This document shows, piece by piece, positions 45,706 through 56,297 of a stretch of 64,000 nucleotides of DNA; position 1 is the stretch's first letter, and each line of letters starts with the position of its first letter. The stretch lies in contig CAMTDV010000003.1 in the NCBI GenBank assembly GCA_947069175.1, forward strand, positions 43,429,606 to 43,493,605. Reading direction: 5' to 3'. Under the pieces are notes generated by a model that worked only from the letters and a program-made list of their open reading frames with translations, did no database searches and had not been told where the DNA came from. Both the position numbers and the translations under genes were made by a program. This DNA comes from Scalesia atractyloides. Taxonomy: Eukaryota; Streptophyta; Magnoliopsida; Asterales; Asteraceae.

Positions 45706-46852
45706 ATACAATTACACAATAAATCGGTCAACAAGTCAAACGGTCAACAGTCGCAAAAAGTCAACATATTTTTATATTTTTATTTATTTAATTTAATTGA
45801 AAAATCAATTAAAAATACTTAAAAATAATGTTTTTAAAGATAGGAAATAGCCTTAAAATCACAAAAATATATCTAAAAATCTTATTAAAATTATTAATAA
45901 AATCCACTCATTTACTATATTTTCCGTTATTATTTAGGTTAGTTAATTCTCGTTGTCCCGCTCTTCCAACTCGTGCGCATCTCACCATCTCAAATCAAAC
46001 GCACCCAATGTGAGTGAATCTTTACAAATTCCCCGTTTTAATCACGTTTTGGGGTGTATCATGTGTCTTGCTATATATTATATTTAAATCATTGTGCATA
46101 CATCATATCATGAACTTGTGTATTCAGTTTGTTTTAAACTGTTTGTGTGGTTATTGTTAGATTCAATTTATTATTTCAGTACATGCAATTTCATAGGCCA
46201 CCGCTCCCCATTACATTATGAGCGTTGAGCATGTTCCCCATTACATTATGAGCGTGAACCTGGCGTGCCAACATACGATCGGCTCCGTTTGATTGAGCCT
46301 TGATCGCCTAGACATTTATCATTTTCAGTACATGCAATACGATTGGCACCGTTTGATTGAGCCTTGATCGCACAGTTTCATTCATGTTATTTATTGTATG
46401 ATGTTGGTATGTTAATGTATGCTATCATATGTTACTGTATGTTGTAGTTGTGATTGCAATTGCTACTGCTTGATTATTTACATTTGCTCATTTATGATTA
46501 TGCACAATTTTTCATTGATAAACTAATAAGTAAATCAATAATAAATGTTTATCTAACAAGGTTCACTCGCCAACTTATGTTGACCCAAAAACCCCCATTT
46601 TTACAGATGATACAGGTGAACCAGCTGCAGCAAGAAACACTTAGGATTGGACTAGAAGAATAAAATGATTTAGAGTTTGGAATTGTTTTGTTTGGTTTAT
46701 TTTCTTTGTATTGTATGGACATGTTTGGATATTTGGGAATGTAATTTTGACTTTAATAAATATGAAACATATTAGTAAATATCATGAGCTTTGGTGATAA
46801 CCCAATTATGCCCCGACTCTTATTCCGCTGCGGGTCGGGGTGTGACAGTGTG

Positions 46853-48430
46853 GAAGAGGGAAAGTTTGTCCACAATTACACGAAGGAAAAAATTGCTCAA
46901 ATGTTTGGTGTTGATGAGAATTCATTTGAATTTAACTTTGAAGAAAGGCTGAACAATATAAGTATTACAAATCCAGATGATTATGTTTAACGATAAGTTG
47001 AGGATGCAGATTATTATGACAATGTTGTCATGGTGGATGATTCTGATGACAAAACGGTTAAATATACTAGTGAAGGAACAGTTGACTTCCCAATATTTCA
47101 AGATATGTTTGGCAAAGAAACGAATAATTTATTAAAGAGAAAGGACGGAGAGACAGTGAAAGATGGTAATCTTCCAAGGCGTTTAAATAAAGAAGAGATT
47201 ATGGAAACCCGAAACACATTGTTTAGAGAGATGCCGAAAGAAAGGAAATTTCGACGACCGTTAGCATTTTTCACTCGAGATCAAGACAAGTGACTAGGGG
47301 ATATTATAAGTTGGGGGTTGTTACCTGAGTAGAATATGTATGCTATCAAGAGAGAATTCGGAGTTCAATACTTCTGATATTTACCTGATATTCTAACTTT
47401 TCCATGCTGGGATGTCAAAGAGTTGTGCCAAATGAAATGCATCAATTATCAAATAAAATGGAATGATCAGAGATGGTGGAAGTTGATTAGATTCGAAGTT
47501 GCACATGGTTTTCTGAAATGGAAGCCTCATTATCCAAAGAAGATAATAAAGATCGATCCAGTTACAAAAGAGAAAGATGTGATGTTGATTGTGAAGAAAC
47601 CACATGCAATGAAGAATATGCCATTAATGAAGATTGAATAAGATTTCAGTGAATTCTTCAAGTGGTGGCAGTATGATATCGAAACTGGTGAAGCAGTATT
47701 TGTTTTGAAGTCAGACGGATTATGTAGAACCATACAGATTTTGGATCCTATGTGGTTAGTGAATTGGTCCGAGAAGGATATTGAATGCCTATTTTACAAC
47801 AAGATATGTTACGAAGCGAAAGAGAAAGTGCAAGCGATGCAGTACCAAGTGTGAGGATCTGCTTTCATCCATAAGCTCAGATCCTAATTTGTTTATCCTA
47901 GTCTTAAATGTGGAATTCATTTTAGATTAGTGAAAATAGTTCAAAATTACTTTTCAATCTCAATGTTTCATTAATATTCAAATGTTTACAGCCTGAAACA
48001 AATCCGATAGGGCTTTGCTTTATCATTCACCAAAAATTGTTACAAATGAACTAGTCCACACACCTATTTATAGACAATGCAGCTTTGTGCGAACAAAACA
48101 TCTTACCTTCGGACGAAGTAAGTCACCTTGGTACGAAGTGACCACTTCGTATGAAGTAAAACATACAGCCCTACTAAATGACACGGACATGACTCAAAGA
48201 CGTAGGCGATAGACATAATGCATTAACACCAAGTTGTAATCAATGTTTGCTATGCACACGGTATTAATTCTAGCAAGATGTGGAAATCGAAATGGAGAGA
48301 ATTGGAAGTAAAGTAGTTCAAGAAAGAAACTAGAAAGGAAGAAATAATTGATGAGAAGATAAGAAAGCATCTATTAGAAGCTCTCAATTTATGAAGTGGG
48401 CTACGCCACCAGACCAAACGCCTATACCCA
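46853..48430 (+). pseudogene. Element A post-pol ORF, C-terminal domain
   Basis: Continues A's ORF after element D. Homology to B's C-terminal half is clear: EEGKFVHNYTKEKIAQMFGV, RRPLAFFTRDQDK, WKPHYPKKIIKIDPVTKEKD, LDPMWLVNWSEKDIECLFYN. In-frame stops occur at 46988, 47291, 47330, 47375 and 47638. A solo LTR (47850-48228) splits the last part; afterwards VINVCYAHGINSSKMWKSKW matches B's VNVYFANDIHSGSDWKTTW. The strongest conserved blocks between A and B in the whole post-pol ORF are here. Confidence 0.8.
47850..48228 (-). mobile_element. Solo Sirevirus-like LTR inserted in element A
   Basis: 379 bp, TG..CA ends, flanked by the target duplication CCAAG (47845-47849 and 48229-48233). On the minus strand it begins TGTTAATGCATTATGTC, then GCCTACGTCT, closely like the LTR starts of A and B. 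It has a TATA box (sense CTATAAATAG at about 48064-48074) and CTTCGTATGAAG/CTTCGGACGAAG-type palindromes like those of A. No internal sequence remains. Confidence 0.85.
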
Positions 48431-48520
48431 GTGAAGAGTGACGGAAGCTGAGAAAGAATTTCTTTGGGAGATAAAGTTTAAATTTATAGAGACTAAAGAC
48501 TAATCGAGACTACGGAAACA
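48431..48520 (+). other. Element A 3' untranslated end
   Basis: Short segment after the post-pol ORF. No feature apart from the approach to the purine tract. Confidence 0.5.
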
Positions 48521-48534
48521 TCCAAGGGGGAGTT
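48521..48534 (+). promoter_or_regulatory. Polypurine tract of element A
   Basis: TCCAAGGGGGAGTT before the 3' LTR, the same string as in B (35398) and C (14620, minus). Confidence 0.9.
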
Positions 48535-48973
48535 TGTTGATACATATGTCTGCTACCTGCGTCTACGAGTCATGTCAGTGTCTATAATACGATGAAATGT
48601 TAGATTTTGAATATGTCATGTTTACCTTCGTACGAAGATGATTATGTGTAGTTCGTACAAAGTTAGCTTGTTAACTTCATACAGAGGTAGACTCTTAAGT
48701 TCGTACAAAGTTGGGAACTCTAGTTCGCACGAATTAAGAGTGTCTATAAATAGGTTCGTGTGTTCATTAAGTCTGTAACAATTTCGCAAACAATACGGCG
48801 AAGCCCTGTCGAGTTGTTTTCTAGATGTACAAGTTTAAACATTGAATAAAAATATAGAGTTGAAAAGTAACTTGTTTTACATGTCACCTAATCTAATAAA
48901 CGGATTCTGCATGTTATTGGACGAGGTTATTCATAGTTAGACCTGAGCATTTGGATCCTAGAAAGGACCTACA
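48535..48973 (+). repeat. Element A 3' LTR
   Basis: About 439 bp, starting TGTTGATACATATGTC. It contains CTTCGTACGAAG near 48628, several partial copies to 48735, and a TATA box CTATAAATAGG (48744-48754). It ends CCTACA next to element E. No matching 5' LTR is in the window. The exact right end is set by element E and may be off by a base or two. Confidence 0.85.
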
Positions 48974-48974
48974 G

Positions 48975-50212
48975 TGTCGCACCCCAGTCGAAGATAACAT
49001 TTATAAACCCAAACTACCCTTAGATATGAGCTAGTGGTGGTAAGGGGTCGAACCAAGAAGATTATATGGTTTGTGTTCGGACTTGGTCGACTATGAAGTT
49101 GTCACACTTATGAAGCTTGCAATTTAATCTATTTCTTTGTTTGTTTGGAAAAAGGTATCGGATTGAACCGACAAATTTGTGATTACTACTCAACTTAGAT
49201 TGTGAGACTCTGAAACAAAAAAGTCAATGTTAATTAAAACCTATGAATTTAAACAAGGTTCACGCCTGGTTTGATGATCGCAAGACCCAGTGTTTCTACA
49301 CAATTTAAATTGATTTAGTTAAATTAATCGATTAATGGATTTAGTGTCATGTTGCTTAGGTGCCAAAGGCTATCAACGTTCAAGAACAGACCTTGTTGCA
49401 CTTCTTTACCAAGAACATGTAAATCCTAACCTAAGATAAGGCGTAATTGCACATCACCATTTCGCAAAGTCAAATTTTATCATCACACGACAATTTACCA
49501 ATGCGAAACAAATGCAAGACAATTATCAAAGGTTTCAAATGCTTAAACACAACCTTTCACAAAATCGAACTAAACACAAATATATAAACCCTAGAAAATC
49601 TAACAAAAATCTACACCGGGGTGAAACCTGAGGAGACTAGCCGCTCATGGTTGAAGGAACGCGATCACCAGATGATGAACATGAGCAATGATCCATAACC
49701 TTGATGCTTGGAGAGGATGATGATAATAATGGTAATTAGGGTTTGATAGTGATTATGGTTGCCGATGTTGATCTAGAAGATTCAAAATGGTTTTGGATTG
49801 AGAGAGAGGTGTGTAGTGGCTCCAAGAACAAGTCAATGGTTCAAAAGTTGTAACTCTAAGAATTATCCCCCAAAATTGGTCAAAAATCTAGTCAAAAATT
49901 CAAAAGGCGAAAATCATCTTGGAGCAAACCATAGGGTGTCGGTGACCCCATGCCTGTAGTGGGTTTGCTGCAGAGGCAATGCGCACTATCCTACTATTTA
50001 TGGTGTTTTCTGGGCGACACAATGCCACCTTCATTTTTTGTTCGTTTCTTGCACCCGGTTGTCTAGATCGCTTCCAGATGCCCTGTAAAACTCATTAAAC
50101 TCCGTTAGAACTGCGAAACACAGTTTGTATCAAAGTAGCCCATCCGAAACCAAAATTCATGTAAAAACATAAACTTAATATGCTAAAGCAACGGATTTTC
50201 AACCACATATCA
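48975..50212 (-). repeat. Element E 3' LTR (left copy)
   Basis: The first 613 bp align with the visible part of the other LTR (55686-56297). The far end is inferred at 50212 (ATATCA), because the adjoining sense sequence has the AAAAGATT..AAGGATG run and the TGCTTGAGGGCAAGCA hairpin typical of Tat/Athila elements just before the 3' LTR. The length would be about 1238 bp. Confidence 0.65.
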
Positions 50213-52123
50213 CATCCTTACACTAATCTTTTGCTTGCCCTCAAGCAGATCTGCTATTCACTTTCACGTGGGTCGAACAAACAGACACACTTCCCATTCT
50301 CGTTATTTGAGTTAAGGTCTAATGTCATGCCCGGTTTACAATTTTCACATTGCAAAAGTAATTCAATAGGTAAATGATTTTTTTCAAATTTAACATGTGA
50401 AATGGTTACCCAAGATTAACCCACCCTTAAACTAGCATACCATACAAATCCCTTACAATGTTCTCTCCACTCGGTTTAAAATATAACTAGCAAAGATGCA
50501 CTAGCATTTTATAGTGAACACTCAAACCGATTAGAACACATGTATGCATAAGCTTGCTACTCAATCATTCTCCACCAATTAACATAAAATGAGGCACAAG
50601 TCAAAAGGTCTTTTACGGGTTGTAACGTGGCTAGGCTAAGGGTATGTCAGGGGAAATTTAAAAGTGGCTAAGGTGATAAAAACTTGATTTTTATTAATGA
50701 ACAAACTAAACTAAATAAACTCAAACTACACAGCACAATTTTCTCCTTTCATTCCCAACACACTACTAACTCTTTTTGGAGTTTTCATAACATTTTTCTA
50801 CTATTTTTCATTGCATTTTCGTAATTGTTTTACAATAATAACAAATGCTGACAAAGAAACCATCCTGAAAACAAATTTTCATCACTGGGGTTAAAAACAA
50901 AAAGGTTTAACCGGTCAAGGGTTAAATGAGTTGATCAAACGAAATGTTTAGCTAGGATATTAATTTCGGGTAAGGTATAATGTAAAATGGTGTAAAACTA
51001 AGAAGGTTATCCTAATGTCTTAATCATTCTTGTCGGTCTTAAACGTATCAACAGTTGCAAGTTCTACAATATGTATCTAATGGCACACCCAAACAAAGAA
51101 ACATATACATGTAAATGTGTAAAAGTGACTCAATATCTCACATGGTAAGGGTACGATATGTGATGTGCATAATACGAATAATTCCTTAAGCGGGCTATTT
51201 CTGAATAACCACCCGCATTTTTCTATTAAAAACACATATTGAATACCCATCATGCTAATATTTGGAATTTGACCATGACAAAAGACCAAATGGGTCGTGC
51301 AATCCCTTTTTGACTTAGTTTCTTATGCTTTTTAGAATGCTCAAAACATGACATTTCTATTATTTATTATTTTTTATGAAATTTCCCCATCTCCACACTT
51401 GAGGTAAACAGTATCCTAATTGTGTAGTGTTTAAATGAAGGGTTAAAATCTTAACTTTTCCACCCCATCCCCACACTTGAGGTCAAAATTCTCCTCATTG
51501 TGAAGTAGATTGGATGGGAGCTTTACAAAATGCAAGGGATGCCACACGACTCTTCTCTCAAAATTTCACCCGGACAAAATATACAAAATACACTCCACTT
51601 ATTTGCTAACTAAGTAATCCAAGTTAAAAACAAATGTATACACCTGGTTTTTGCTCATTCTTTGTGTGCTTTTCAGTCTTTTCATGCAAATGGCGGTCCC
51701 AAAACGAACGTAGGTGTATTTACAAATCTAAACCCTCGTGTAGAAGCGAACTTCTCACAAAAATCAAAATTCATTAGCTAATCCATTTTTACATTTTTTA
51801 TGAGAAATTTTACCATGTCATTTGTTATTCAACTTTGACTTTGTGAAAAATATTTTTGAACAACAAACCTAACTCACTTTCGTAGGAATCACCTCACATT
51901 TAGTATGTGCACGTAAGCACTTTAAACCACCCAATAGCTCGAAAGGATGAGTAGGTCTCGTTAGGGTTATATAGGGAACCCACCCACAACGTTCATTTGC
52001 CTAGGAATTCAAAGTACGAAAAAATATACAAAAAGGAAAACTAAACTAAAATAAAAGGAAATAAAAGCTACTTAAATATTATACAACAACAAATGACATA
52101 CTACCTCATGTTGGTCGAACGAA
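50213..52123 (-). other. Element E non-coding region between protease and 3' LTR
   Basis: About 1.9 kb with no convincing gene. In sense orientation it contains a CCTCAAGTGTGGGGATGGGG string twice (near 51385 and 51465), a known style of Tat/Athila 3' region, and the hairpin near 50230. RT and integrase should lie here but are not found. Confidence 0.65.
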
Positions 52124-52681
52124 CTACTTGTCGCCCATGAACTCTTCCAAATCACCCACTGACGATTCATACCATTTGGTTCCAAATGGGCGAAATCTCC
52201 TTAATTCCTCCTCTTCCTTCTTCTCTTTAGGTGACTTCTTCACCTTCTTCTTCTTGACCGGTTTCTTCTTTGTTTCTCCAAACCTACCAACCATAACACA
52301 TTTCTTTCTGTTCAAATTGATGTCCTACACTCATCCTCACGTAATGGGTTAGTAAACTTGAGAAATACATTCAAAATCAATTCCTGATCCCCCAAACGTC
52401 ATGCTTACCATTCTCGTTGCAAAATTTATTATGGCATTAGCAGTTGCTAAGAACGGCCTACCAAGTATGACTATAAGTTGTGTGACGTCAACACTTCCAA
52501 CATAGTCCATTACCAAAAAGTTAACTTGGAAGTAGCAATTCTCAACCTTCACAATTACATCCTCCACCATCCCCCGTGGATGTGTGGGAGTCTGATCTGC
52601 CAACACCACTCGTGTGAAATTTTCTTCAAAGGACCCAAAGAATATTGGTCGTACGAACTCCCAGGCACGATACTCACACAA
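52124..52681 (-). pseudogene. Element E protease and basic tail
   Basis: The frame 52681-52349 encodes the retropepsin-like domain of Tat/Athila elements: LADQTPTHPRGMVEDVIVKV, then VTQLIVILGRPFLATANAI, whose ILGRPFLAT motif is diagnostic. The N-terminal catalytic DxG motif is not in this frame. A frame 52315-52124 adds a very Lys-rich tract and FRPFGTKWYESSVGDLEEF, then a stop. In autonomous relatives RT would follow. Confidence 0.8.
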
Positions 52682-54180
52682 GCTTCAAGATTCAGGAGCG
52701 CCCTCTCAATTTTAAATTTACCAATTTGGATTGGAATTAGAGGGTCTCCTGGATCTTGAACTTTTTATGGAGGGACACTCAATAAAATGACATTAATATG
52801 TGAAATCAAATTAAACTTTTCCTGTAATATATTTTGCTCTTTCTCGATGCTTGACTCTTTTAAATTATCAACATGAGCCGAGACCTTTTTGATGGCATCA
52901 AGTAATGGTAAATTTATTTTAGCTTTTTTAAAATTTTCCCACCTCTCGTCGTTGGTGGGTCCTGTTCTTCCAACTTTGATGCATTATTTGGGTTTAGTAA
53001 GGCCGAAGGATATGTGTTGGTCTTAATCTCCACACCCTCATACTTGACCTTAGCATGAATTTTATTTCAACAAATTTCACAAAAAGCTTTTTTTTTAAGT
53101 TTCTCTTTCAATTTTTGGTTGTGAAATTGTTTCTTGCTCATTTTCACTTCCTGACTCATCACCCACATCTTCCACTACACCATCAACAAATTGTGACAAT
53201 GGAGTGTTTTCAAAACTACAAACTTATGCATGTGAAAGAATACTTACTGCACTAATGTGTACGTCCCTTGCATTGTTTGTACTTGAGCTTTGATGCTTTG
53301 GGTTGCTTGTTGTGTTACTTGGGAGTCATCCTCAACTTCCTTTGAGTTGAGCCACATCTTTTGCTAATCGACCCACTTGCCTTGCCAAGGCCTCATGCAA
53401 CTTGTCTCGCACCTCATTGTCCTTCTTCGAATCTTTCATCATATTCATCAACACATCCATCTTCATGCTTAGATCATCACTGCCACTTTGATTATTTGAT
53501 GACCCATTACCATTACCGTTACCGCCTTAGCTATAGCCCCTTTGGTAATTGTTGTTGTCCCAGCTTTGATACCCTTGGCTACCCCCTTGGTTGTAATTCC
53601 AGAGGTAACCCCATTGGTTACCACCTTGATGGTTTTTCTATGACAATGTACCTTGGTTACCTGACTAAAAATTCGAGTTCATTTGGTTTGAGGCGTCACC
53701 ATACCTAAGATTAGGATGGTTCCTAAAATCAGGGTGAGTGTTGGAGTTCATATCATGTTGTTTCAGATCTCCATACACTTCATTCACCTCCATTGTGGAT
53801 CGGCCCATGTCTACTTGGCAATTCACCTCCATGTCGCCACACTCTTCACTCATAGTGAATTGCACCGCGTTAACATCCTGCTTTCCATACGGGCCAATTG
53901 CCGATCCAAAATAGCGATCCGATCTTTAGCACTAGAATCAACATCGGGAAGAGAGCTTGAAACTGAATGTTTCTTGGCCCAATCCATCGTTGCCACAGCC
54001 TTAGGGTTTTCTCATTCTTTCCAACCCAATCATCCTCCTCATGGTTGCTCAATAAAGTTCCATTACTCGACGATTGCAAAACTTATACTCCTCGGCGTCT
54101 AGACCTTTCACAAAGCATTTAACCAACTCCCACCTTTCGATTTGATGATGATGACACCTCCGGATTAGCTCTCTAAATAG
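52682..54180 (-). pseudogene. Element E Gag C-terminal and linker region
   Basis: Degenerate coding between capsid and protease. In sense order it holds a WAKKHSVSSSLPDVDSSAKD-like stretch, a Gln/Asn/Gly-rich stretch around 53520-53700, and Glu-rich segments near 53330. Many stops. No zinc knuckle is found. Confidence 0.6.
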
Positions 54181-55525
54181 GTGAAGGCCTCGTTCATTGG
54201 CTCACACGCTAATTTTCAAAATGAATGAATCTCATCTCTAGTGTCATCTTTGTTCGGTATGGAGTAGTATTCGTCAAGAAATGCTTGTTGCATTTGCGGC
54301 CATGTGTGAATACTACTGGATGGAAGGGTAAGAAACCATTTCTTCGCCTTTTCTATAAGAGAAAACTAGAATAACCGCAACCTAACTTCATCTTGAGTGA
54401 AATCATGGCCCCCAATCGTGCTACACAAAGCTGAAAATTCAGCCAAGTATGTGTAGGGCTCATCATTGGTCCTATCATTGAAATGAGGTAGGATGTTGAT
54501 GTAGTTAGGTTTGCAATCAAAAGAACGTCTTCCTCGAGTTGGAGGAGCAATAGCAGAGTCGTTGTCATTGATAACCGGCCTAAACCAGTCATTAACTCCT
54601 TATGGAACTTGTAGTTGCGGTGGATATTGGTGTCTTCACGGACCATTGACCTCTTGATGAACTAGTCGCCTTTGGTTGGGTCTTTGATTGGACACCCCCA
54701 TGAATTGGGGAATTTAGTTATGGTTAACATTATTGTTGTTATTGTTCTGATTCTCTTGAACATCGTTTGGTGGTTGGCGGTTATTGTCGTAACCATCTTC
54801 ATTACCATATCCATAATCATAATCTCAATCACCATGTCCATACCTAAAATTGATATATTGGTACCCTTCTTAATTCTCGAAACCTCCCCCATTGGAAAAC
54901 TTCTATTCATTCTCATTCACCATAAACCCATCATCATTGTACCCATTATCGTCTTGTTATCATAAAAAATCATCCTCACCCAAGTTGAAGGTATGGACAC
55001 TAACTTTTTCCTACGATTGATAACCCGAAACACTAAATGGCACGTCATCATTAATTTTGTTCCTTAGTTCATAAAGGTTGGAGATTTGATGCTCGAAGTG
55101 ACCTGTTTGGTTTTGGTTGACTTGGTCAAACGCGGGACTACCGCATGTGGGACTGGTTCCATGGTTCAGGTTGATGTTACGATTGTTGGGGTGTGGTGAG
55201 AGTTGTTGGTTTTCAAGTGGGTATTCTTGATATTGGTTTTGGCATGGTTTTGTGGTTGATTTGGGTGTGGTGGTGTCGTGGGTAGTCTTCGGTTGTTGCT
55301 ACCGCCCAAAGGGTTGTTGTTATTTTAGTTTCAGTTGGTGGGTTGGTTTGGGTTTTGGTTATCCATTTGGACGGTTCCAAAGGATGGAGTATGTGGTGAA
55401 TTTTGGTTGGGTGAGTTATAGGCAAGTGTTGCCTCTAACCTGTTGGCTAAGTTCCTTCTCACTAACCGCTCATTCTCCGGTACGAAAGCTAACGGTGAGG
55501 TTTTTCCAGAATTTCTCGTATGCAT
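54181..55525 (-). pseudogene. gag: Element E gag (capsid)
   Basis: The frame 55525-55331 begins the N-terminus (ENERLVRRNLANRLEAT), followed by Asn/Pro-rich DNA. The capsid core is recognised in broken frames about 54640-54240: DEPYTYLAEFSALCSTIGG, DEVRLRLF, KAKKWFLTLPSSSIHTW and FLDEYY. These are standard motifs of Tat/Athila Gag. The ORFs 54672-54965 (+) and 54662-54916 (-) are shadows of a low-complexity part. Confidence 0.8.
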
Positions 55526-55653
55526 GCACTACCTGTAACCTACACAAGTAACACAACGTAACAAGGAAAAGAGAGTATAGAAAAACGAAACAAACACCTT
55601 AAACAATTTAATCACATATAATCAAACAAAGTCCTAACACAATGCACATGAAC

Positions 55654-55671
55654 TCCCCTACAACGGCGCCA
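55654..55671 (-). promoter_or_regulatory. Primer binding site of element E (Asp tRNA)
   Basis: In sense orientation TGGCGCCGTTGTAGGGGA. It matches the complement of plant tRNA-Asp 3' end except for two bases. This primer is characteristic of Tat/Athila elements. Confidence 0.9.
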
Positions 55672-55685
55672 AAATTTGATTAGGG

Positions 55686-56297
55686 TGTCACGCCCCGGTC
55701 AAAGATAACATTTATAAACCCAATTACCCTTATATATGAGCTAGGGGTAGTAATGGGTCGAACCACAAAGATTATGTGGTTTATGTTCGGACTTGGTCGA
55801 TTATGAAGTTGTCACACTTATGAAGCTTGCAATTTAATCTATTTCTTTGTTTGCTTGGAAAAGGGTATCGGATTGAATTGACAAATTTGTGATTACAACT
55901 CAAACTTTGATAATGAGACCACGAAACAAAACTGAAATGTTAATTAAAAACTATGAATTTAAACAAGGTTCACGCCCAGTTCAATGATCGCAAGACATAG
56001 GGTTTCTACACAGTTTAAATTGAATTAGTTGAATTAACTGATTAATGGATTCAGTGCCACGTGGCTTAGGTTCCAAAGGCTAACAAAGTTCAAGAATGGA
56101 CCGCAATGCACTTCTTTACTAAGAACATGCAAATCCTAGCCTAAGATAAGGCATAATTGCACATCACCATTTCGCAAAGTCAAATTTTATCATCACTCGA
56201 CAATTTACGAATTCAAAACAAATGCAAGACAATTATCAAAGGTTTCAAATGCTTAACCATAACTTATCACAAAATCAAACTAAACACAAATGTATAA
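55686..56297 (-). repeat. Element E 5' LTR, truncated by element F
   Basis: The first 612 bp (in + orientation) of the LTR; the rest should lie beyond element F to the right of the window. It matches 48975-49588. Confidence 0.9.

Larger units (their letters stand above)
36021..46847 (+). mobile_element. Element D: Tekay-like chromovirus (Ty3/gypsy)
   Basis: LTRs of 2664 and 2665 bp (36021-38684 and 44183-46847), TG..CA ends, target duplication GTGTG (36016-36020 and 46848-46852). Internal order is primer site, leader, gag-PR-RT-RNase H, integrase with chromodomain, purine tract. By hand count the LTRs differ at about 45 positions (about 1.7 percent), the least of the pairs I compared here. 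The integrase part has two frameshifts and one stop, so this copy is not autonomous. Chromodomain type and long LTRs fit the Tekay/Del lineage. Confidence 0.95.
44183..46847 (+). repeat. Element D 3' LTR
   Basis: 2665 bp, nearly identical to the 5' LTR. The first tandem tRNA-like module here keeps an intact 10-bp hairpin that is mutated in the 5' copy, so this copy is closer to the ancestor at that place. Confidence 0.95.
1694..48973 (+). mobile_element. Element A: Sirevirus-type Ty1/copia retrotransposon, host of later insertions
   Basis: This is a discontinuous element on the + strand. Its parts, in order, are a leader (1694-2037), gag remnant, RT/RNase H remnant, spacer, post-pol ORF (7944-10653, 35845-36020, 46853-47849, 48229 to about 48430), purine tract and 3' LTR (48535-48973). 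No 5' LTR is seen, because a chromovirus-like LTR precedes the leader. Element B interrupts it at 10654 (TSD GAGCA), chromovirus D at 36021 (TSD GTGTG) and a solo LTR at 47850 (TSD CCAAG). A roughly 2.2 kb insertion lies in its spacer. Side-by-side comparison with element B shows the same order of parts, which supports joining the pieces into one element. It is dead: most of gag-PR-IN-RT is deleted. Confidence 0.8.
48975..56297 (-). mobile_element. Element E: Tat/Athila-type gypsy element with gag and protease only
   Basis: Two copies of an LTR starting TGTC(G/A)C(A/G)CCCC on the + strand lie at 48975 and 55686. The element runs on the - strand: 5' LTR at right, cut at 56297 by element F, and 3' LTR at left. 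The primer site matches Asp tRNA. Gag and protease remnants are seen. RT, RNase H and integrase are absent between the protease and the 3' LTR. This looks like a deletion derivative or a non-autonomous lineage. Confidence 0.85.

Noticed and set aside
54672..54965. Hydrophobic 97-codon ORF as a membrane protein
   Set aside because: It is the complement of low-complexity gag DNA of element E; the Ile/Val richness is a strand artefact.
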